64,000 bases of DNA from SHWB01 sp050246875 (GTDB lineage Bacteria; Pseudomonadota; Alphaproteobacteria; UBA6615). Where the stretch lies: assembly GCA_050246875.1 (NCBI GenBank), contig JBFWVF010000001.1, forward strand, positions 248,001 to 312,000, given 5' to 3'. Made by a program: the position numbers and the translations under genes. Positions 32,885 to 41,327 of the stretch are shown here, one piece after another; position 1 is the first letter of the stretch; each line of letters starts with the position of its first letter. Under the pieces are notes generated by a model. The model was not told the origin of the DNA and made no database searches. It saw only the letters and a program-made list of their open reading frames with translations.

Positions 32885-33214
32885 TCAGGCGCGCTTGATC
32901 TCCCCCGGCGTGAAGAACGGTGCCGGAATGAGGATCTTGTTCTCCATCTCCTCGATCAGCGCCTGCACCTTCGGCGCGAAGGCCTGCCACCGCTTGTCGG
33001 CGGCCAGCTTCGTGCGCCGCTTGGTGCGGTCGGCGAGATCCTTGTAGCCCCACATGTGGACGACCTGGTTGAGCGGACCCAGCTCGGTCGCATAGTAGCC
33101 GACCATCATGCCGAGTATGGGCAGCTGGATCGGCATGCCCTCGCTCTCGTAGAGCTTGAAGAACGTGGCGGTGGCGGCCGGCTTCAGCCGGTAGGTACGC
33201 ATCTCGACGATCAT
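32885..33214 (-). CDS. NIPSNAP family protein, upstream copy
   Basis: This 109-residue NIPSNAP protein opens with MIVEMRTYRLKPAATATFF, has GYYATELGPLNQVVHMWGY in the middle and the KILIPAPFF segment near its end. It has the same length as the copy at 31282-31611 and aligns along its whole length. The ATG at 33214 is preceded by CAGGGGGCCCC, which has a weak G-run. It sits 31 bp upstream of the bicupin and 42 bp downstream of the aldolase-dehydrogenase fusion. Confidence 0.87.
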   Translation of the reverse strand: MIVEMRTYRLKPAATATFFKLYESEGMPIQLPILGMMVGYYATELGPLNQVVHMWGYKDLADRTKRRTKLAADKRWQAFAPKVQALIEEMENKILIPAPFFTPGEIKRA

Positions 33215-33256
33215 GGGGCCCCCTGAACCTGCGGGCGGCCGCATGACCGCCACAAG

Positions 33257-35311
33257 TCAGCGTAGCGCGGCGGCGACGTTTCCGCCATCGACGGTGAGCA
33301 CGGCCCCGGTGGTCTTGCGGGCCAGCGCCAGGGCGAGGAAGGCCTCCGCCACGTCCCCCGCCGTGACCTCGCGGCCGAGCAGGTTGCCGGCCATGTAGTC
33401 GTGCTCCGAGACGCCGCGCGCCTGCGAGCGGCTGGCCACCATGGCGTCGGTCAGCAGGCCGCTGCGGATACGGTCGGCATTGACGGCGTTGGAGCGGATG
33501 CCCTCGGCGCCGTAGTCGATGGCGTATTGCCGGGCGAGGCCCATCGCCGCCGCCTTGGGCAGGCCGTAGGGCCCGAAGTTGGGACCGGGATTGACCGCCT
33601 GCTTGGAGGCGTTGAACAGCAGCACGCCGCCCGTCCCCTGCGCCCGCATCACCGCGACGGCGGCCTTGGCCACGGTCTGGTGGGCGAAAAAGTTCAGCTC
33701 GAAGCTCGCCCGCAGGGTCGCGTCGTCGACTTCGCCGATGCGCCCCTGCCACGCGGCGCCGGCGTTGGAGACGAGGATGTCGATGCCGCCGAAGGCCTCG
33801 ACCACGCGCGCCATCGCCGCCGCGACCGAGGCGCCATCGGTGACGTCGCAGGCGACGGCGAGCGCACTTATGGCTTTCGCCGCCTTCGCCGCCGCGTCGC
33901 CGTCGCGGTCGAGCAGCGCCACCTCGGCGCCGGCGTTGCGGAACGCCTTGCCGATGGCGGCGCCGATGGTGCCGCCGCCGCCGGTGACGACGGCGATCTG
34001 GCGCGCCAGCGGCTTCTCCGCGCCCTTGCCCAGCTTGGCCTGTTCGAGCGACCAGTATTCGATGTCGAACTGCTCGGCCTCGTCGATGGTCGCATAGCGG
34101 CCGATGGCCTCGGCGTTGGCGATGACCTCGATGTTGGCCTCGTAGAGGTCGGCGGCGATGGCGGCGGCCTTGGCGTTCTCCCCGGCGGCGAAGATGCCGA
34201 GGCCGGGCACCAGCACGATGCGCGGCGCCGGGTCGAGCGGCGTCTTGGGCGCCACCGAGTCGGTGTTATGGCGCGTCACGTAGGCCCGGTAGTCGTCCTT
34301 GTAGCGGGCGATGGCGGCCGCGAGCCCGGTACGGAAGCCCGTGAGGTCTCCGGCCAGTGGCGCCGGCGCGATCAGCGGCAGCGGCTTAGTGCGGATGGCG
34401 TGGTCGGGCGTCACGGGACCGAGCAGGGCGTAGCGCGGCAGCTCGGCACCATCGACGAAGGCACGGATCCCCGGCCCCGTGCGATGGGCCAGCACGAAGC
34501 GCCGCCACAGCCCCTCGTTGCGGTCGGTCTCCAGCGCCAGCAGGCCGCGCAGCACCGGCGCCACCTCGGCGGCGGTCATCACCGGCCCGGCCGGCGCCGC
34601 CGGCACGAACACCTGTCGCGCCGCCTTCGCCACGCGCGCCTCGGCCTTCGAGACCAGCTCGATCATCCGCTCGTAGGCGGCCTCGGCGGTCTCGCCCATG
34701 GTGAAGATGCCGTGCTTCAGCAGGATCAGCGCGTCGGCCTCGGGCTCGGCCCGGCTGGCGGCGGCGCAGGCCTGCGCCAGTGCGAAGCCGGGCATGATGT
34801 AGGGCACATAGGCGACGCCATCGCCGAAGGTCTCGCGGCAGATCGCTTCGCCGTCGGGCTGGTCGGTCAGCGCGAGGACGGCGTTGGCGTGGGTGTGGTC
34901 GACGAACTTGTGCGGCAGGAAGGCGTGCAGCAGCGTCTCGACAGAGGGGTTGGGCGCGGCGGCGTCGAGCAGGTTGATGCGCAGCGCGTTGACCATGTCC
35001 TCGTCGGACAGGCGTTGCAGGCGCTGCAGCCGGCGCAGCGGCTCCAGCCGCACGGCGGGCAGGCCCGGCGGCTCGATCGCGCCCATGTCCCAGCCCGAGC
35101 CCTTGACGCACAGCACCTCGACCGGATCGCCGGCGAGGTCGTGCGCCGTCGCCTTCACCGAACTGTTGCCCCCGCCGTGCAGCACCAGCGACGGCTCGCC
35201 GCCGAGCAGGCGCGTGCCGTAGACCGCCAGCGACACGTCCTCCGCGACGCCCTGCTGGGCCCAGCGGGCGACCGTCGCCGCCGCCTCGTCCGCGCGCCAC
35301 CGGCTCTGCAT
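33257..35311 (-). CDS. Bifunctional class II aldolase / short-chain dehydrogenase (RhaDI-like)
   Basis: This 684-residue fusion has an N-terminal class II aldolase/adducin domain (zinc site in FVDHTHANAVLAL; LLKHGIFTMGE) of about 420 residues. A C-terminal short-chain dehydrogenase domain follows, with the NAD loop VVTGGGGTIGAAIGKAF, NAGAAW, and a catalytic YGLPKAAA-type YxxxK. Related enzymes split rhamnulose-1-phosphate and oxidise the lactaldehyde made. No rhamnose kinase or isomerase is adjacent, so the exact sugar is open. It is the first gene of a run with the NIPSNAP and bicupin genes. Confidence 0.88.
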   Translation of the reverse strand: MQSRWRADEAAATVARWAQQGVAEDVSLAVYGTRLLGGEPSLVLHGGGNSSVKATAHDLAGDPVEVLCVKGSGWDMGAIEPPGLPAVRLEPLRRLQRLQRLSDEDMVNALRINLLDAAAPNPSVETLLHAFLPHKFVDHTHANAVLALTDQPDGEAICRETFGDGVAYVPYIMPGFALAQACAAASRAEPEADALILLKHGIFTMGETAEAAYERMIELVSKAEARVAKAARQVFVPAAPAGPVMTAAEVAPVLRGLLALETDRNEGLWRRFVLAHRTGPGIRAFVDGAELPRYALLGPVTPDHAIRTKPLPLIAPAPLAGDLTGFRTGLAAAIARYKDDYRAYVTRHNTDSVAPKTPLDPAPRIVLVPGLGIFAAGENAKAAAIAADLYEANIEVIANAEAIGRYATIDEAEQFDIEYWSLEQAKLGKGAEKPLARQIAVVTGGGGTIGAAIGKAFRNAGAEVALLDRDGDAAAKAAKAISALAVACDVTDGASVAAAMARVVEAFGGIDILVSNAGAAWQGRIGEVDDATLRASFELNFFAHQTVAKAAVAVMRAQGTGGVLLFNASKQAVNPGPNFGPYGLPKAAAMGLARQYAIDYGAEGIRSNAVNADRIRSGLLTDAMVASRSQARGVSEHDYMAGNLLGREVTAGDVAEAFLALALARKTTGAVLTVDGGNVAAALR

Positions 35312-35387
35312 CTTCTTGGTCCGTCTGCCTTGCGTTCAGGCGTGCGGACTAGCCCCAAAAGCGGTCCCGGTGCAAGCGCGGCCGAAG

Positions 35388-36383
35388 TCAATCCCGCGCG
35401 GCCAGCGCTTCGCCGAGCCGCCGCCATTCCGCCTCTTCGCCCGGCAGGCCGAAGCGCAGGCGATCCGGCCGTCCGGCGAAGCGCCGGACGAGGATGCCCC
35501 GCCGCCCGAGACGCTCGTACAGGCCGTCGGCGTCCGGCGTCCCGACGTAGCGGAAGAGAGCCGTGCCGCCCGCCACGGTCAGCCCCGCGCCGGCGAGCAG
35601 CCCATCGAGGCGCGCCGCATCGGCCGCGAGACGCCGGCGCGTGGCAGCGATCCACTCGGTATCGGCCAGCGCCGCCGCGCCGATGGCCAGCGCCGGCCCC
35701 GACACCGCCCACGGTCCCAGCCGGTCGCGCAGTATCGCGGCCATATCCGGCGCGGCAATGGCGAAGCCCAGCCGCAGACCGGCGAGGCCGAAGAACTTGC
35801 CGAAGGAGCGCAGCACGACGATGCCGCCCCGCGCCACGTCGCCGGCGAGACTCTCCCCCGCGGGACCGACATCCATGAAGGCCTCGTCGACGACCAGCAG
35901 GCCGGTGCGACCGGCCAGCGCCAGCAGCTCGGCGCGCGGCACGACCCGGCCATCGGGATTGTTCGGGTTGGTGACGACCGCGAGGGCGACGCCGGCGAGG
36001 TCGGAAACCTGTATCACGTCGTCGACCCTGTGGCCCGACAGCGCCGCCGCCCGCGCGTGCTCCGCATAGGTCGGCCCAAGCACGGCGGCACGGCCGGGCG
36101 CCCGCAACGCCGCGACCGGCGGCAGCAGGATCTGGGTGCCTGGCGCGGCGACGACGCAGGCCGCGCCGGGCGCGCCGTAACGCAGGGCGGCGGCCGCCGC
36201 GAGACGGTCGAGCGCGTCCCGCCCCGGCAGGCGCATCAGCGCGTCCGCCGGCAGAACTGGCACCGGCCACGGCACCGGGTTGATGCCGGTCGAAAGATCG
36301 ATGAAGGGCTCCGGCGCACCGGGGAAGCGGCGGCGGGCGGCGGACAGATCGCCGCCATGCTCGATGGCGGCGAATCCGCTCAT
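35388..36383 (-). CDS. Threonine-phosphate decarboxylase-like aminotransferase (CobD/CobC)
   Basis: This 331-residue fold-type I PLP enzyme has the conserved IEHGGDLSAARRRFP opening, DLSTGINPVPWP, the TNPNNPDGR loop and the Schiff-base lysine in RSFGKFFGLAGLRLG. This combination is characteristic of the L-threonine-O-3-phosphate decarboxylase of cobalamin synthesis (also named cobC in alphaproteobacteria), which supplies the aminopropanol arm. The ATG at 36383 is chosen over GTG 36392. No other cobalamin gene is in the window, so a different histidinol-phosphate-type role is possible. Confidence 0.8.
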   Translation of the reverse strand: MSGFAAIEHGGDLSAARRRFPGAPEPFIDLSTGINPVPWPVPVLPADALMRLPGRDALDRLAAAAALRYGAPGAACVVAAPGTQILLPPVAALRAPGRAAVLGPTYAEHARAAALSGHRVDDVIQVSDLAGVALAVVTNPNNPDGRVVPRAELLALAGRTGLLVVDEAFMDVGPAGESLAGDVARGGIVVLRSFGKFFGLAGLRLGFAIAAPDMAAILRDRLGPWAVSGPALAIGAAALADTEWIAATRRRLAADAARLDGLLAGAGLTVAGGTALFRYVGTPDADGLYERLGRRGILVRRFAGRPDRLRFGLPGEEAEWRRLGEALAARD

Positions 36384-36402
36384 CGCCGCCACCCGGGCGC
36401 AA

Positions 36403-36431
36403 CCTCGTCCTTCGACAGGCTCAGGACGAGG
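36403..36431. repeat. Intergenic palindromic repeat, copy 6
   Basis: This is a 29-bp perfect copy in reverse orientation, with arms CCTCGTCCT and AGGACGAGG and loop TCGACAGGCTC. It lies upstream of the CobD-like gene. Confidence 0.8.
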
Positions 36432-36459
36432 GCTGCTTGTGGATGAAGCCCGGAGGCAT

Positions 36460-36488
36460 CCTCATGGTGAGCCTGTCGAACCATGAGG
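36460..36488. repeat. Intergenic palindromic repeat, copy 7 (stem variant)
   Basis: This is a 29-bp perfect palindrome with the same loop GAGCCTGTCGA but different arms, CCTCATGGT and ACCATGAGG. Four stem positions differ from copy 6 and all four are compensated on the other arm. Confidence 0.8.
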
Positions 36489-36500
36489 ACCGCTCCAGCC

Positions 36501-37406
36501 CTAGAGATACTGGCGGAACCAGGCGATGGCCTCGCGCTTCTGCACCTCGTGCTTCTCCGGCGAACAGAAGGCGTAGCTCTCGTAGTGCTGCGCCTTCGGA
36601 ATGCAGACGAGGCGCTTGGGCTCGCCCAGTTCCTCGTAGCACGACAACTGCTCGTTCACGGGACACAGCGTGTCGTGCTCGGCGTAGACCATCAGCACCG
36701 GCCGCGGCGAGATGCGCGAGGCGACCCATTCCGGCTTGAAGCGCCAGCAATGGGCCGCGCTCTCGATGTCGTACTCGGGATTGAAGCGTCCGTCCTTCAC
36801 GTGGAACTGGTCGATCACCATCTGCGTGTGCGGATCGGTCAGCATGATCTCCGGCAGCTTGACCATCGTCTTCTCGCCGGTGACGACGCGCTTGCGCTCG
36901 GCCTCCATCACCTTCTCCTTGAATGTGGCCCATTCGTGCGGGCGGCGCACGGTGCGCATCCAGCGCTCGCCGTCGGCGACCATGACGGCCGAGACGATAA
37001 CCTTGATGCGCTCGTCGAAAGCGGCGCACCAGATGGCGTTGGCGCCACCCCAGGACGACCCGTAGACGCCGATGCGCTCGGGATCGACGCCCTCGACCGT
37101 CTGCAGGTAGGTGACACCGTCATAGACCATCTGCGCCTGGTCGAACGGACGATGGCGGCCGCGCGGGCCTTCCGACACGCCGAAGCCGGGGTAGTCGGGC
37201 GACAGCACGAAGTAGCCCTCCTCCCACAGCCATTGCGGCACGTCCATGCCGTAGACGTCCTTCATGCCGGTATAGCCGTGCGGCACGATGATGGCGGGAC
37301 GCAGGTTGTCGCCCTTCTTCCAGTCGCGCGGGCGATAGAGGAAGGCGGCGATCTTCAGGTCGTTCGAATAGAAATGGATGTCGTCCCAGACCTTGGGGTG
37401 CGCCAT
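36501..37406 (-). CDS. Alpha/beta hydrolase (S9/acetyl-xylan-esterase-like group)
   Basis: This 301-residue hydrolase has the nucleophile elbow YGSSWGG, a late acid in YAEHDTLCPV and the histidine in KAQHYESYAF. An oxyanion region PHGYTGMKDVYG precedes the elbow. The ATG at 37406 is favoured over the longer reading because GAGGGA lies upstream at a workable distance. It is transcribed toward the palindromic repeats, about 113 bp after the dehalogenase-like gene. The substrate is unknown. Confidence 0.85.
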   Translation of the reverse strand: MAHPKVWDDIHFYSNDLKIAAFLYRPRDWKKGDNLRPAIIVPHGYTGMKDVYGMDVPQWLWEEGYFVLSPDYPGFGVSEGPRGRHRPFDQAQMVYDGVTYLQTVEGVDPERIGVYGSSWGGANAIWCAAFDERIKVIVSAVMVADGERWMRTVRRPHEWATFKEKVMEAERKRVVTGEKTMVKLPEIMLTDPHTQMVIDQFHVKDGRFNPEYDIESAAHCWRFKPEWVASRISPRPVLMVYAEHDTLCPVNEQLSCYEELGEPKRLVCIPKAQHYESYAFCSPEKHEVQKREAIAWFRQYL

Positions 37407-37518
37407 GTCAGGAGTTCCCTCGTGCAACAGGTTTGCAGGCGACGATTATAGCCACCGGCCCGGCCCTGTCGCCGCCGTCCCACCAGGCCATTTCGCTGCG
37501 TGAACGCGGCGCGGGGCA

Positions 37519-38406
37519 TCAACCCAGGGCGCGGTACCAGCCCGACAGCGCACGGCCGATCTCGTGCGGCGAGTCCTCGTGGACGTAGTGCAGGCCCCTG
37601 ACGGTCACTTCCGTCTGGTTCGGCCAGCGGCGCACGATGTCGCGATGGCGGCCGACGAGGACGGCGCCCGGCTCGGTATTGATGAACAGCTTGGGGAACG
37701 GCGCCCCGGCCATGAACGCGCTGTTCGCCTCGACCACGGCGAGCACGTCGGCCGGGCTGCCCTCGATGGGGATCTCGCGCGGCCAGGTCAGAGTCGGGCG
37801 ACGGTCCTCGCCCGCATTGCGATAGGGCCGGCGATATTCGTTCATCTCCGTCTCGGTCAGCTTCCGCAGCACCATCGCCGGCAGCACCTTCTCGACGAAG
37901 AAATTGCCCTGCAGCACCATCTCCTCGCCTTCGGGGCCACGGAACTTGCGGAACAGCGCCTGCACCTCGGGCGGCCAGTGGTCCCACGAGAAGTCGCCGA
38001 CGAGCGCCTGGAAGTAGCAGACGGCCTTGATCCGGTCGGCGTTGTTGCGCGCCCAGGTGAAGCCGGTCTGCGAACCCCAGTCGTGGACCATCAGGGTCAC
38101 GCGCGGGCCGAGGTCGAGCGCATCGAGCAGCGCATCGATGTATTGCTGATGCTCGGCGAGGCGATAGCGGCCGGGGCCACTGCCGTCGAGCTTCGCGCTG
38201 TCGCCCTGGCCGATGTTGTCGACGGCGACGATGCGCGCGGCGTCCTGCACGTAGGGCATGATGTTGCGGTACATGTAGGACGAGGTGATGTTGCCGTGCA
38301 GGAAGACGATCGGGTCGCCCTGCCCCTCGTCGACCACGGCCATGCGCTTGCCCAGCACCTCGACCGTCTTCTTCGCGTAGCGCATCGTCGGGTCGATCGC
38401 CGTCAT
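37519..38406 (-). CDS. Haloalkane dehalogenase-like alpha/beta hydrolase (LinB type, Glu to Gln)
   Basis: This 295-residue protein is close to LinB-type haloalkane dehalogenases over its whole length (for example FFVEKVLPAMVLRKLTETEM and RRPTLTWPREIPIEGSPAD). The nucleophile D109 (HDWGSQTG), halide-binding N39 (HGN) and W110, and the base H273 (GLHYVHEDSP) are present. The catalytic acid, Glu132 in LinB, is Gln133 here (codon CAG at 38010-38008). This may lower or alter activity, or another residue may replace it. The ATG at 38406 follows GGAGG by 5 nt. Confidence 0.85.
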   Translation of the reverse strand: MTAIDPTMRYAKKTVEVLGKRMAVVDEGQGDPIVFLHGNITSSYMYRNIMPYVQDAARIVAVDNIGQGDSAKLDGSGPGRYRLAEHQQYIDALLDALDLGPRVTLMVHDWGSQTGFTWARNNADRIKAVCYFQALVGDFSWDHWPPEVQALFRKFRGPEGEEMVLQGNFFVEKVLPAMVLRKLTETEMNEYRRPYRNAGEDRRPTLTWPREIPIEGSPADVLAVVEANSAFMAGAPFPKLFINTEPGAVLVGRHRDIVRRWPNQTEVTVRGLHYVHEDSPHEIGRALSGWYRALG

Positions 38407-38586
38407 CGGAGCCTCCACGGGTCTGCCGGATCACACCTCAACCCGGCGCCACGCGCCGGGCAACCCGCCGCGCCGGCAAACTCTGTTGAACGGGCCGCAC
38501 AGGCCCGCGATTGCCGCGGCGCGCCTCATGTGCCATGAGCGGCCCGCAGCCGCGGCCGCATCGCCCTCCCGCACCGGATCGTCCCC

Positions 38587-39792
38587 ATGACCGCCCCCGC
38601 CGACCCGCCGCACGCCCGGCATGTCCTGCTCGTGGGCATGCTCGGGGCGTTGTGCGCGCTGGGGCCGCTGGCCCTGTCGATGCACGTGCAGTCGATCCCG
38701 GTCATCGTCGCCGACCTCGGCTCCGACTACGCGACGGTTCAGCTCACCGTCTCGCTGTTTCTCGCCACCTTCGGCCTCGGCATGCTGCTGGTCGGGCCGA
38801 TCTCCGACCGGCTCGGGCGACGCCCGGTGCTGTTCGGCGGCCTGGTGCTGTTCACCGCGGCGGCGGCGATTGCCGCCTTCGCGCCGACCGCGGACACCCT
38901 GATCGCCGCGCGCGTCGGCCAGGCCGCCGGCGCCGCCGCGGCGATCATCGTCGCCCGTGCCGTGGTGCAGGACGCCTTTCCGCCGGCGCGCGTCGCCGCG
39001 ACCATGGCCTTCGTCGCCATGCTGCAGTCCATCGCGCCGGCCGTAGCCCCCATCCTCGGCGGCGTCGTCGATGCGCTGGCCGGCTGGCGCGCGATCTTCG
39101 CGATCCTCGCGGCATCGGGCCTGCTGCTGCTGGCGCTGTCGGCGTGGCGGCTGCAGGAAACCAACCCGTATCGCACGGCCGGCACGGTCGCGAGCTGGGG
39201 CGAGATCGCGGCGCGATTCCTGCGCCTGCTCGGCCTGCGCCGCTACGTCGGCTACGTCATCCTGCTGTCCTTCGCCACCTGCGGCCTGTTCGGCTTCCTG
39301 TCGGCGGGCCCGGCGGTGCTGATCGGCGTGCTCGGCCATTCGCGCCTCGAGTTCAGCCTCATGCTGTTCGCCGTCGCTTCGATGTTTTCCGTCGGCAACT
39401 ACTGCACCAGCCGCCTGCTGCGGCGCATGCACGCCGACCGCGTGCTGCGCTACGGCGCGCTGCTCAACCTGCTGGCCATGTCGTTGCTGCTCGCCGGCTC
39501 GTTCGCGCCCTCGGCGCTGACCATCGTCGGGCCGATGTGCCTCTATGGCGTCGCTTCCGGACTGGTCTTCCCCAACGCCATCGCCGGCGCCGTCTCGGTC
39601 GACCCGCGCATCGCCGGCTCGGCGGCGTCCTTCCAGGGCTTCATCCAGCTGGCGAGCGGCGCCGTCCTTGCCTTCATCATCGCCGCCCTGCCGACCGACA
39701 CGATGCGCTGGATGGCGCTGACCTGCCTCGTCATGGCCGCCGGCGCGGTCGCCGCCCTGCTGCTGCTGCCGCGGCGGCCGGCGCGGGGCTGA
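38587..39792 (+). CDS. Bcr/CflA-type MFS drug or metabolite exporter
   Basis: This 401-residue protein has twelve predicted helices. The MFS motif A between helices 2 and 3 is GPISDRLGRRPVLFGG, and the motif C region IAPAVAPILGGVVD in helix 5 is typical of Bcr/CflA proton antiporters. It begins at ATG 38587. It is divergent from the dehalogenase-like gene and convergent with aceA, 21 bp apart. A second member lies at 60883-62151. Confidence 0.88.
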   Translation: MTAPADPPHARHVLLVGMLGALCALGPLALSMHVQSIPVIVADLGSDYATVQLTVSLFLATFGLGMLLVGPISDRLGRRPVLFGGLVLFTAAAAIAAFAPTADTLIAARVGQAAGAAAAIIVARAVVQDAFPPARVAATMAFVAMLQSIAPAVAPILGGVVDALAGWRAIFAILAASGLLLLALSAWRLQETNPYRTAGTVASWGEIAARFLRLLGLRRYVGYVILLSFATCGLFGFLSAGPAVLIGVLGHSRLEFSLMLFAVASMFSVGNYCTSRLLRRMHADRVLRYGALLNLLAMSLLLAGSFAPSALTIVGPMCLYGVASGLVFPNAIAGAVSVDPRIAGSAASFQGFIQLASGAVLAFIIAALPTDTMRWMALTCLVMAAGAVAALLLLPRRPARG

Positions 39793-39813
39793 CCCCGCGC
39801 CGGCCGTCCGACC

Positions 39814-41190
39814 TCAGAACTGCGCCGCCTCGGTCGAGCCAGCGAGGGCGGTGGTGGCGCTGGTGCCGCCGCTCAGCGTGTCGGCGACGGCATCGAACCA
39901 GCCGGTGCCGACCTCGCGCTGGTGGCGCACCGCGCTGTAGCCCTCGTCCTGCGCGGCGAACTCCTCGGCCTGCAGGCGGGCGTAGCCGGCCATGCCGTCC
40001 GTGCGGTAGGCGCGGGCGAGCGACCAGGCGGCGTAGCTCGTGGCATGGAAGCCGGCGAGCGTGACGAACTGGTAGCGGTAGCCCATCGCCCCAAGCTCGC
40101 GCTGGAAGCGTGCCTGGTCCGCGCGGTCCATGTGCTTGCCCCAGTTGAACGAGGGCGAACAGTTGTAGGCGAGCCGCTTGCCCGGATGCGCGGCCTGCAC
40201 CGCCTCGGCGAAGGCGCGGGCGTGGGCGAGGTCCGGGGTCGAGGTCTCGCACCACAGCAGGTCGGCATAGGGCGCGTAGGCGATGGCGCGGGCGATCGCC
40301 GCCTCGAAGCCCGGCCGCGTGCGGTAGAAGCCCTCGGCCGTGCGCTCGCCGGTGAGGAACGGGCGGTCGCGCTCGTCGACGTCGCTGGTCACCAGCTTCG
40401 CCGCCTCGGCGTCGGTGCGCGCCATGATCAGCGTCGGCACGCCGGCGATGTCGGCGGCGAGGCGGGCAGCGTTGAGGGTGCGGATGAAGGCGCCCGTCGG
40501 CACCAGCACCTTGCCGCCGAGATGGCCGCACTTCTTCTCCGCGGCGAGCTGGTCCTCGAAGTGGACGGCGGCGGCGCCGGCCTCGATCAGCCCGCGCATC
40601 AGCTCGAAGGCGTTGAGCGGGCCGCCGAAGCCGGCCTCGGCATCGGCGATGACCGGCACATGGAAGTCCAGCGCCGGCCCGGTGTCCTTGCCGTCGGCGC
40701 GTTCCAGCGTCTGGACCACGTCGGCGCGCGACAGCGCCCGGTTGAGCCGGCGCACCATCGCCGGCATCGAGTCCGCCGGGTAGAGGCTCTGGTCGGGATA
40801 GGTTTCGCCGGCGCTGTTGGCGTCGGCCGCCACCTGCCAGCCGGAGACGTAGATCGCCTCCAGCCCGGCACGCACCGCCTGCACCGCCTGGGTGCCGGTG
40901 TAGGCGCCGAGCGTCGGCACGAAGTCGCGGTCGGCGAGCAGGCGCCACAGCTTGCGCGCGCCGTTCTCGGCCAGCGTATGGGCCACCGGCAGCGAGCCGG
41001 CGAGGCGGCGGACCTGGGCCGGCGCGTAGTCGCGGCGAATCCCGGCCCAGCGGTCGGGTGCCCAGCAGGGCGCCGGCCAGCCGGCCGCATCGGCGCCGGC
41101 CGCGCCGTGGCAGGTCAGCGCGAGGTCGTCCTCGCGGCTGTCGTGGCTGGCGGCGGGCTGCGCCGTCCGCAGGATCATGTCGTCGGGCAT
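39814..41190 (-). CDS. aceA: Isocitrate lyase
   Basis: This 458-residue enzyme splits isocitrate to glyoxylate and succinate in the glyoxylate shunt, allowing growth on acetate and fatty acids. The active-site motif KKCGH is at 219-223, with catalytic Cys221. It also has the conserved IADAEAGFGG, and YNCSPSFNW toward the C-terminus. The start ATG 41190 has GAGGAG 8 nt upstream. It is divergent from the ScfR-type regulator. No malate synthase gene is in the window. Confidence 0.94.
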   Translation of the reverse strand: MPDDMILRTAQPAASHDSREDDLALTCHGAAGADAAGWPAPCWAPDRWAGIRRDYAPAQVRRLAGSLPVAHTLAENGARKLWRLLADRDFVPTLGAYTGTQAVQAVRAGLEAIYVSGWQVAADANSAGETYPDQSLYPADSMPAMVRRLNRALSRADVVQTLERADGKDTGPALDFHVPVIADAEAGFGGPLNAFELMRGLIEAGAAAVHFEDQLAAEKKCGHLGGKVLVPTGAFIRTLNAARLAADIAGVPTLIMARTDAEAAKLVTSDVDERDRPFLTGERTAEGFYRTRPGFEAAIARAIAYAPYADLLWCETSTPDLAHARAFAEAVQAAHPGKRLAYNCSPSFNWGKHMDRADQARFQRELGAMGYRYQFVTLAGFHATSYAAWSLARAYRTDGMAGYARLQAEEFAAQDEGYSAVRHQREVGTGWFDAVADTLSGGTSATTALAGSTEAAQF

Positions 41191-41227
41191 GGCACTTGCT
41201 CCTCTCGGAAATGTCGTCTTGAAAATC

Positions 41228-41256
41228 TTGACAATCACAGACATGAAATCAATAAG
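41228..41256 (+). promoter_or_regulatory. Putative promoter of the ScfR-type regulator
   Basis: TTGACA (41228-41233) is followed 17 bp later by AATAAG (41251-41256), a four-of-six match to the -10 box. The region is AT-rich for this genome and lies 40 bp upstream of the ATG at 41296. Confidence 0.45.
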
Positions 41257-41276
41257 TACATGAATTATCGTTAGAA

Positions 41277-41327
41277 AATCCGTAAAGAACCGTAAATGTC
41301 CAGCGACGAATCCGTAAAGGCGGTAAA
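41277..41327. promoter_or_regulatory. Phased repeats around the regulator start codon
   Basis: The 11-mer AATCCGTAAAG occurs at 41277-41287 and again, exactly, at 41309-41319, 32 bp apart (about three helical turns). GTAAA also occurs at 41292 and 41323, near helical steps of 10 and 9. It straddles the ATG at 41296 and may be an autoregulatory operator. Confidence 0.4.
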
